A DNA stretch of 64,000 nt from Hydrogenophilus sp. (GTDB lineage: Bacteria > Pseudomonadota > Gammaproteobacteria > Burkholderiales > Rhodocyclaceae). The translations under genes and the position numbers were made by a program. Each line of letters starts with the position of its first letter. Positions within the stretch are counted from its first letter, which is position 1. Of this stretch, positions 42,998 to 49,477 are shown piece after piece. Location of the stretch: contig JAOAEZ010000007.1 in the NCBI GenBank assembly GCA_026416515.1, positions 1 through 64,000 on the forward strand. Reading direction: 5' to 3'. The notes below the pieces were generated by a model that was not told the DNA's origin, made no database searches, and worked only from the letters and a program-made list of their open reading frames with translations.

Positions 42998-43428
42998 AGG
43001 GGAAGCAGTGCCGATGGGCGATAGTGGGAGCGGCTTTGTGGTCGGGGGTGGCCGCAGGGCATGGGCTGCATTATGAGGTGAGTAGGGCAGAGGCCGTGGT
43101 GATCCGGTTGTCCTATAGCGATGGAACTCCGTTTGCCTACGAGGGGTTCGAGATTAGGCCGGAGGAGGGAGGGACACCGGTGTTGGTGGGACGAAGCGAT
43201 CGAGAGGGACGCGTGGCATTTTTGCCTCCACGCGCTGGAAAGTGGCGTTTGCGGGCTTGGTCAGAGGATGGACATGGGGTGGATGTGGTTTTTTCGACGA
43301 CCGAACGAGAGGGGGTTAAGGAAAATAACGGGGGGAGATGGGATCGTTTGGGCCAGGCGGCGATAGGGGTGGGGGTGTTGCTGGGGGTGTTCGGGGTCGT
43401 TCAACTCTTTTTGAGAAGGAGCCGATGA
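42994..43428 (+). CDS. nikL: NikL-like membrane-anchored nickel-uptake component
   Basis: 144 residues, GTG start overlapping the nikK stop. Signal peptide about 1-21 with mature start near HGLHYEVS, so His is near the new N-terminus. A short beta-sandwich follows (YEGFEIRPEEG, VGRSDREGRVAFLPP), then one C-terminal membrane helix (about 122-140: LGQAAIGVGVLLGVFGVV). This layout is that of NikL, an auxiliary unit of nickel ECF importers that works with NikM. Name and function rest on layout and neighbourhood. Confidence 0.72.
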   Translation: MKGKQCRWAIVGAALWSGVAAGHGLHYEVSRAEAVVIRLSYSDGTPFAYEGFEIRPEEGGTPVLVGRSDREGRVAFLPPRAGKWRLRAWSEDGHGVDVVFSTTEREGVKENNGGRWDRLGQAAIGVGVLLGVFGVVQLFLRRSR

Positions 43429-44414
43429 TGCGTACGCAGGTGGCTGGAACAGCGCTTTTCTTCGCAGTAGCTGTGCCGGTAGAGGCTCACCATGGGGTGG
43501 CTTCTTTGGGAGTAGCCGCGTTGGAGGGACCAGGGGCGCCCGTGGAGACGTCTACGTCCGCTCCTTTGCCGGCAGGGCGCTGGTTGGCTTATGCAAAGGT
43601 GGATCATGCGCGCTACCGGACTTACGATCCAGAGGATGCGACTGAGGCCCGTTCAGCAACATTTTGGATGCCCGGGGTGGGCTACGGGGTGCGGCCGTGG
43701 CTTTCGGCTTACGTGTTCCAGCCATACCAGGTGAAACGCGATGAGGCCGAGGGGGCCGATAGCCGCGGTTTTACCGATGCGCTGGTGTTGGGGGTGGTGG
43801 GGTTTAAGTACGATGAGGGGTGGCGGCTGACCCCCGCCCAGGAGAGTTTGGACGATTTGATGGATTGGCATTTCACGGTCTATGGGGGAGGAAGCGTGCC
43901 GACAGGAGATGCCAACCACCGGGTGGGGAATCCTCCGCGGCTCGATCCGGGAAAGGCACTGGGGTTCGGAAAGCCGGCGTGGATTTACGGGGTGACCGCT
44001 ACTAAACAGCTCGATGCGCATTGGACCGTGACGTTGGAGGTGGGGGGAATGGATTTTCAGGAGTACACCTATGAGGATGGAACACGGATGCGGTTCGGTT
44101 CCGAGAGGCGTTGGAACGCGGCTTTGGTGCGCCGCTTGGCAGTGGATGCCGACCGCCGCTTCCGCGTCGATGGCAGTGTGGAGGTGAACTTTCTGCGCTT
44201 GGGGCGCGATTTGGAGAACGGGGAGAAGGCGGTGGCGACAGGGGGAAATATTTTGTACGGGATGGTGGGGGTGCGCCTTTATAAGGATCGGTGGAGCGTG
44301 GCGGCGGCTCTGAAGCGGCCAGTGTGGACCCGTCTCAACGAGGAGGAGGCCCAGCAGGGGTCGGAGGGGAAAGAGCGCGTGCGATTGATCGCGACGGTGT
44401 CAGCGCTTTTTTGA
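43428..44414 (+). CDS. Outer-membrane beta-barrel protein of the nickel cluster
   Basis: 328 residues from the ATG at 43428, six bases after AGGAG; an ATG three bases earlier is too close. A signal peptide ends near EAHHG, again leaving His at the mature N-terminus. The remainder is amphipathic beta-strand sequence (WHFTVYGGGSVPTGDAN, GVTATKQLDAHWTVTLEVGG) ending in Phe (IATVSALF), the classic barrel end recognised by BAM. It is embedded between nikL and nikM, so it is a candidate outer-membrane gate for nickel or a nickel chelate. No TonB box or plug is visible. Confidence 0.75.
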   Translation: MRTQVAGTALFFAVAVPVEAHHGVASLGVAALEGPGAPVETSTSAPLPAGRWLAYAKVDHARYRTYDPEDATEARSATFWMPGVGYGVRPWLSAYVFQPYQVKRDEAEGADSRGFTDALVLGVVGFKYDEGWRLTPAQESLDDLMDWHFTVYGGGSVPTGDANHRVGNPPRLDPGKALGFGKPAWIYGVTATKQLDAHWTVTLEVGGMDFQEYTYEDGTRMRFGSERRWNAALVRRLAVDADRRFRVDGSVEVNFLRLGRDLENGEKAVATGGNILYGMVGVRLYKDRWSVAAALKRPVWTRLNEEEAQQGSEGKERVRLIATVSALF

Positions 44415-44438
44415 ACCAGCAGGGGAGGGGAGACAGCA

Positions 44439-45086
44439 ATGCATGTGCCCGATGGTTTTTTGTCGCCAGCGACCTATATGACGGCGTATGGGTTAGCAGT
44501 TCCGTTGTGGTGGGTGGGGGTAAGACGGTTGCGACACGAGTTGGATGCCGAGACATTGCCATGGTTGGCGGCGGTGAGCGCGTTGTGTTTTGTGTTAATG
44601 CAGTGGAGTATCCCGTTGCCAGGGGGAAGCAGCGTCCATCTGTCGGGGATCGGGTTGTTGGCAGTGTTGTTCGGACCATGGGTGAGTTTTTTGGCGGTGA
44701 GTTTGGTGTTGGCGGTGCAATCATTGGTGTTGGGGGTAGGAGGGGTGACGACGTTGGCGGTGAACGCATTGGCGATGGGGTTGATAGGGTCGTGGATGGC
44801 GTTCGGGGGGTGGCGATTGTTGCGTAGGGTGCATGAGCCGACAGCGTTGGTGTTCGCGGGATGGTTGGCTACGGTGGCCCCCGCAGCAGTGGTGGGAGTG
44901 ACACTGGGAGTGCAGCCGTTGGTGGCCCAGGGGGAGGAGGGAGAGCCGCTCTTTTTCCCGTTCGATTGGGAGGTGACTTTGCCCGCTGTGGTGGTCCCAC
45001 ATGCGTTGCTCGGGGTGGTGGAGGGGGTGGTGACGTGGTGGGGAAGAAGCGCTTGGGTGCGTTTGCGAGTCCGCCATGGAGAGTAG
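44439..45086 (+). CDS. nikM: ECF nickel transporter substrate-binding subunit (NikM/CbiM)
   Basis: 215 residues starting MHVPDGFLSP. The N-terminal Met-His-x-Pro loop, which inserts into the protein and binds the metal in CbiM/NikM, is intact. Six to seven hydrophobic helices follow, including PGGSSVHLSGIGLLAVLFGP (about 68-87), a strongly conserved stretch with the second metal-binding His. It determines specificity of the energy-coupling-factor importer. It overlaps nikQ by 11 bases. Confidence 0.9.
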   Translation: MHVPDGFLSPATYMTAYGLAVPLWWVGVRRLRHELDAETLPWLAAVSALCFVLMQWSIPLPGGSSVHLSGIGLLAVLFGPWVSFLAVSLVLAVQSLVLGVGGVTTLAVNALAMGLIGSWMAFGGWRLLRRVHEPTALVFAGWLATVAPAAVVGVTLGVQPLVAQGEEGEPLFFPFDWEVTLPAVVVPHALLGVVEGVVTWWGRSAWVRLRVRHGE

Positions 45087-45654
45087 GGGTTGGAGTCGCC
45101 GCAGATTGGGCGATCGCTTGGGGTTGGTGGTTTATGGGGGAGGGGTGGTGGGGGTGACTTTGGTCCACGATCCCGTGTGGTTGACAGCAGCAGGGGTGGG
45201 GGTGTGGTTGGGGGCAGGAAAAGAGCGGGGGCGATTGTTGCGGCGCGCGTTGCGCTTGGCTTTGCCGTGGTTGGTAGTGGTGAGCGTGGGGTATGGGATG
45301 GTGGCTTTTTGGTCGGGATTGCCGGTAGGAGAGGTGTTGCTGCGGTTGAATCTGCGGGTGGGAGTGTTGGTGCTGTTGACAGTGGTTTTTGCCACACGGG
45401 TTTCGTTGCTGCGGGCGGTCGATTTTTCTCCGACGTTGGTGTGGCTTTTCACGATGGTGATGAGCCAGATGGTGTTGTGGCAGCGGTTGTATGAGGAGTT
45501 CCGCTTGGCTTTGGTGAGCCGGTCGCCGGGAGAGCCTGACTTGAGAACGGTGTTGCAGGCGAGCGCGAACGCCATAGCATGGTTTGCAGATCAGGCATTG
45601 GCAACCGCGCGAAATCAGGCACAGGCATTGCGGGCGCGGGGATTGTTGGAGTGA
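45076..45654 (+). CDS. nikQ: ECF transporter transmembrane coupling subunit (NikQ/CbiQ)
   Basis: 192 residues, shorter than the roughly 225-260 usual for CbiQ. Four to five hydrophobic segments are seen. The C-terminal coupling helix region ends ARNQAQALRARGLLE, matching the CbiQ/EcfT A-x-x-x-R-G motif that contacts the ATPase. The sequence between the helices is weakly conserved, so the assignment leans on this motif and on position between nikM and nikO. The start overlaps nikM and the stop overlaps nikO. Confidence 0.8.
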   Translation: MESRGWSRRRLGDRLGLVVYGGGVVGVTLVHDPVWLTAAGVGVWLGAGKERGRLLRRALRLALPWLVVVSVGYGMVAFWSGLPVGEVLLRLNLRVGVLVLLTVVFATRVSLLRAVDFSPTLVWLFTMVMSQMVLWQRLYEEFRLALVSRSPGEPDLRTVLQASANAIAWFADQALATARNQAQALRARGLLE

Positions 45655-46427
45655 TCGAGCTGACAGGGGTAAGCCATTGCTTTAGGGGACAAACGGCATT
45701 GGTGGGGGTGGATCTGCGCGTGAGAGAGGGAGAAAAGGTGGTGCTGCTGGGGGTGAACGGGGCCGGAAAGAGTACTTTGCTGAAGGTGTTGGCCGGATTG
45801 GTGGCGCCCAGCAGCGGGGAGTATCGCTACGAGGGAGAGGTGATCACACCGGAGCGTTTGCGAAGAGATCGCGCGTTTGCCCGCCGCTTCCGAGGAGAGG
45901 TGGGGCTTTTGTTTCAGAACGCCGAGGTGATGTTGTTTAATCCGACTGTGTTCGATGAGATCGCGTTCGGGCCACGCCAGTGGGGGTTTGCCGATGCCGA
46001 GGAGCGCGCCTACCAGTGGGCCGAGAGGGTGGGGTTGCGGGAGATGATGGACCGCCCGCCGTTTTCGTTGTCGGGGGGGGAACGACAGCGGTTGGCTTTG
46101 GCGTGCTTGTTGGTGTTAGGGCCGCGGTTGCTGTTGCTGGATGAGCCAACACGCGGACTCGATCCTCCAGCAACCGGTTGGTTGGTGGAGTTGATTGCCG
46201 ATTTGCCCGCCACGGTGATCAGCAGTACCCATCGCTTGAGTTTGGCAGCAGAGCTGGGAGAGCGAGCAGTGGTGCTGGGAAGGGATCATCGGCTGATCTA
46301 CGATGGACCGGTGGAGGAGTTTTTAGAGAATAGAGATCAGATGGCGACGGCCGGCTTGCTCCATTGCCACCGCCACCGCCATGGTGAGGTTTTGCATCGC
46401 CATCTTCATGGGCACGATTGGGAGTGA
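45651..46427 (+). CDS. nikO: ECF nickel transporter ATPase (NikO/CbiO) with His-rich tail
   Basis: 258 residues from the GTG at 45651 that overlaps the nikQ stop. Walker A LGVNGAGKSTLLK (about 35-47), Q-loop LLFQNAEVMLFNPTVFDEI, signature FSLSGGERQRLALA and Walker B LLLLDEPTRGLD are complete, and the Q-loop sequence is typical of CbiO. The last 23 residues (starting LLHCHRHRHG) contain eight His and one Cys, a probable Ni2+/Zn2+-binding tail found in only some homologues. It may buffer or sense cytoplasmic metal. Confidence 0.92.
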   Translation: MIELTGVSHCFRGQTALVGVDLRVREGEKVVLLGVNGAGKSTLLKVLAGLVAPSSGEYRYEGEVITPERLRRDRAFARRFRGEVGLLFQNAEVMLFNPTVFDEIAFGPRQWGFADAEERAYQWAERVGLREMMDRPPFSLSGGERQRLALACLLVLGPRLLLLDEPTRGLDPPATGWLVELIADLPATVISSTHRLSLAAELGERAVVLGRDHRLIYDGPVEEFLENRDQMATAGLLHCHRHRHGEVLHRHLHGHDWE

Positions 46428-46436
46428 GGAGGTTGG

Positions 46437-47561
46437 TTAAGGGAGCACCGCAGAGGGGGGAGGAAGGTGGCCATCCCAGAGGCGGTGAAAACGGTTGAGG
46501 CGCGGACGAGGCCGCCCGACGAGGAGACGAAGACTTTCACCAGGGGCAGCGACCGTTTCCGAGAGCATCGAGACGGAGTCACTGGTGATAGCTCGCCGTT
46601 CGGTGAGGGCGAGGATGGCGAGGTAGGGGTTTTCCCCTTGCCCTAGGTAGGGGGGAGGATTGGTGGGGAGGTGACGGGCGATGGCGTGAGTAAGCCAGGC
46701 GGCGGTGGCAGGAGGAGTACGACGAGAGGTGGCGGCGAAGAGAGTGGCAGATGCCGCCCGCGCTTGTTCGAGGTAGTGGGTGATCGCGGCGCGGGCAAGG
46801 GTTTCGTCCCAGCGAAGGGAACGGCTGGGACCACCAAGGATGAGCCCCCACCAGGGTTTGGGATAGTGGGCCCAACGGGGAGCCCAGGTGCGAGCAGCCG
46901 CAGCTAGCCGAGAGGGGGTGACGCGGTGAAGGGCAAGAGGGGTCTTGATGACGTTGGGGCCGACGATGGGGTCGTGCGCGGGGGCGATGATGAGGGTGAA
47001 GCGGTGAGAGAGTGTGCGGGGGTCTTGAAGGTAGAGGAGAGGGGGGGCAGAGGGGAGATGGCGTTGAAGGAAGAGGGCTGGGGCAATAACCCGCCGACCG
47101 CAGGCGATGAGGAGGGTGGGAGGGGCAGTGAGAGGGGGGGGAAGGTGAGCGGGGAGAGCAAAGGAGGGAGCAGGGGTGAGGGGGGGGAGCGCAGGGTCGT
47201 CAGGGGAGGCGGGAAGGGCAAAGGCAGGGGGTTGAGAGAGACGGGCGGCGAGGAAGCGAAGAGGAGAGGAGGGAGAGGGGAGGAGAGACCAGAGGGATAG
47301 GGTGAGGGCCGGGGGGGCCGCACGCCAGGGTTGAGCAAGGGAGAGGGTCCATTCGAGGTAGGGGAGGCGAAGGGTTTCGGCGAGGCCAAGAGCTTGCGCG
47401 CGCATTCCGGCTTCGCCACTGGTAAGAACCCAGAGGGGGGGGGAGCAGCGACCGTAGGGGAGAAGGTGGCGTAGAAGGGCAGGGTCGGCAGTGGCACGGT
47501 ACCGATGCCAGTGAGGGGCGGCAGGGGTGAGGAGGGGGAGAGAGGAGTTGGGAAGCGGCAC
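46437..47561 (-). CDS. ELM1/GtrOC1-family putative nucleoside-diphosphate-sugar protein
   Basis: 374 residues from GTG; the first 40 residues precede the family's usual start and may be untranslated. Conserved family motifs: WVLTSGEAGMRAQALGLAE (about 44-62), ACGRRVIAPALFL, LYLQDPR, HDPIVGPNVIKT and TSDSVSMLSETVAAPG. This family, called mitochondrial fission ELM1 in plants, is widespread in proteobacteria beside LPS genes and is thought to be GT-B-like. It follows msbA, the lipid A flippase, supporting a role in core or lipid A assembly, which is unproven. It is convergent with nikO, with nine bases between stops. Confidence 0.8.
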   Translation of the reverse strand: MPLPNSSLPLLTPAAPHWHRYRATADPALLRHLLPYGRCSPPLWVLTSGEAGMRAQALGLAETLRLPYLEWTLSLAQPWRAAPPALTLSLWSLLPSPSSPLRFLAARLSQPPAFALPASPDDPALPPLTPAPSFALPAHLPPPLTAPPTLLIACGRRVIAPALFLQRHLPSAPPLLYLQDPRTLSHRFTLIIAPAHDPIVGPNVIKTPLALHRVTPSRLAAAARTWAPRWAHYPKPWWGLILGGPSRSLRWDETLARAAITHYLEQARAASATLFAATSRRTPPATAAWLTHAIARHLPTNPPPYLGQGENPYLAILALTERRAITSDSVSMLSETVAAPGESLRLLVGRPRPRLNRFHRLWDGHLPPPSAVLP

Positions 47562-47662
47562 AGGAGCGGAGCAGATGGGGATGAGAGGAGATTGTACCGA
47601 GGGAGGGGATGTTTGAGGGAGGGAGGGTTAGAGGAGGGGGAGAGGGGGGTTGAGAGGAGAGT

Positions 47663-49477
47663 TTAGGCGTGGGGGGTGAGAGAGCCACTCCGGTAGAGAT
47701 GGCGGTAGAGCGCGTGCGTGGCGAGGAGTTCGGCGTGGGTGCCGATGGCGATGAGCCGCCCGGCGTCGAGGAGAACAGTGCAGTCGGCGTGTTCGATGGT
47801 GGTGAGACGGTGGGCGATGATGAGGAGGGTGCGATGGTGCTTGAGTTCGAGAAGGGTGGCCCGAATGGCTTCTTCGCTTTCGGGGTCTAGCGCCGAGGTG
47901 GGTTCGTCGAGGATGAGGAGGGGGGCTTGCTTGAGGAGCGCACGGGCAATAGCAAGCCGTTGTCGTTGACCGCCGGAGAGTTGAGCGCCATTTTCCCCAA
48001 TGGGGGTAGCAAGCCCTTGGGGGAGCGCCGCGATGAATTCCCAGGCGTGGGCCGCTTGGAGCACAGCTTGGAGTTGCGCTTCGGTGGGGGGTGAGGGAGC
48101 GGCGAGGGAGAGGTTTTCGGCGATGGTTCCCGTGAAGAAGTTGGGGTGCTGGGGGACATAGGCGATGTGCCGACGGAGAGCCGCTCGCTGCCAGAGAGGG
48201 AGGGGAACGCCGAGGAGGGTGATGAGACCGCTTTGGGGGTCATCCAGGCGCAATAGGAGCCGCATGAGGGTGGTTTTGCCGCTGCCCGAGCGACCGACGA
48301 TCGCGGTGAGACCGCCAGGAGGGAGAGAGAGGGTGATCCGCTCTAGCGCAGGGGTGGCGGCGTGGGGATAGGTGTAGGTGACGTCGGTGAATGCAAGAAA
48401 GGGAGCGGGAGGAGAAGGGAGGGGGGGAGTGGGTGAGGAGAGAGAGGGGAGTGCGGGGGCATAGGAGCCCGTTTCGGATTCAGGGGGGGTGTCGAGGAGC
48501 TCAAAGATGCTTTCGGCGCCCGCAAGCGCAGTGGCTAGCCGGGCTTGGAGGTCGGCGAGTTGCCGCAGGGGCTTGGGGAGGAGCGCCGCAGCGGTGACAT
48601 AGGCGACTAGGTCGCCCGGGGTGGCTTCACCACGAAGGGTGAGGAGGAGGGAGAGGAGCAGACCGATGGCCGTGAAGGTGAGGAGTTGCGTGAGGACCGT
48701 TTGGCGGGCGGCGAGACGGGCAAGTTGTTCTTGCCGTTGCCGTTCTTGGCGGTTGAGGGGGGTAAAACGGTTTTCAAGGGCTTCTTCGGCGGTGAAGGCT
48801 TTGATTTCGAGGATGGCTCGTACCGTTTCGGCGATGAGCCCGGTGAGATCGCCGATCGTTTGTTGCCGGGCGCGTGCGAGCGCGCGAAGACGACGGCTGG
48901 CCGAACGAACGATGAGGAGGAGAGGGGGAAAGAGAAGAAGCAGGATGAGGGTGAGGAGCGGATTGGCCCATAGGAGATAGAGGAGGAGGGCAATGACGGT
49001 GAACCCTTCGCGTACCAGAATACGAACAGCGTCGGTGACAGCGGTGGTGGTGGTGAGGACGTCGTGCGTGAGCCGAGAGATGGTCCGCCCTGAGTCGTGG
49101 AGGAGATGATAGGGGTAGGGGAGAGAGAGGAGATGGCGGTAGGCGTCTCGACGTAGGTCGTGGACAACACCAGCCGCTACCCGCGCCATGCCGTAGTGAC
49201 CGAGGAGCGTGCCGAGCCCTTGCCAGAGGGCAATGAGAACGAGAAAGAGAGGGGTCCAGGTGGAGAGGGCGAGGGTGTGTCCCGTGGGGAGGTAGAGAAG
49301 GGCTTTGGCGGGGTCGGTGAGGCCGTCGACGAGGTGCTTGAGAATAAGCGCAAGCATGGGTTGACCACTGGCAAAGAGGGCATAGCCGAGGAGGGCAATG
49401 AGCCAGGAGGAGAGGTAGGGGCGAACGTAGGTGAGGAGCCGGCGGTAGTGACGGAGAGGGAGAGGGTTCATCGACAT
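47663..49477 (-). CDS. msbA: Lipid A export ATP-binding/permease protein MsbA
   Basis: 604 residues. The ATG shares one base with the polA stop (TAATG), so translation is coupled. Six membrane helices lie within about 15-320, with GRTISRLTHDV (coupling region) at about 110. The ATPase domain (about 355-595) has Walker A GRSGSGKTTLMRLLLRL, signature LSGGQRQRLAIARALL and Walker B LLILDEPTSALD. It flips lipid A-core across the inner membrane. Length and motifs fit MsbA rather than a multidrug half-transporter, and the next gene is ELM1-like. A Ser/Pro linker joins the two domains. Confidence 0.9.
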   Translation of the reverse strand: MSMNPLPLRHYRRLLTYVRPYLSSWLIALLGYALFASGQPMLALILKHLVDGLTDPAKALLYLPTGHTLALSTWTPLFLVLIALWQGLGTLLGHYGMARVAAGVVHDLRRDAYRHLLSLPYPYHLLHDSGRTISRLTHDVLTTTTAVTDAVRILVREGFTVIALLLYLLWANPLLTLILLLLFPPLLLIVRSASRRLRALARARQQTIGDLTGLIAETVRAILEIKAFTAEEALENRFTPLNRQERQRQEQLARLAARQTVLTQLLTFTAIGLLLSLLLTLRGEATPGDLVAYVTAAALLPKPLRQLADLQARLATALAGAESIFELLDTPPESETGSYAPALPSLSSPTPPLPSPPAPFLAFTDVTYTYPHAATPALERITLSLPPGGLTAIVGRSGSGKTTLMRLLLRLDDPQSGLITLLGVPLPLWQRAALRRHIAYVPQHPNFFTGTIAENLSLAAPSPPTEAQLQAVLQAAHAWEFIAALPQGLATPIGENGAQLSGGQRQRLAIARALLKQAPLLILDEPTSALDPESEEAIRATLLELKHHRTLLIIAHRLTTIEHADCTVLLDAGRLIAIGTHAELLATHALYRHLYRSGSLTPHA

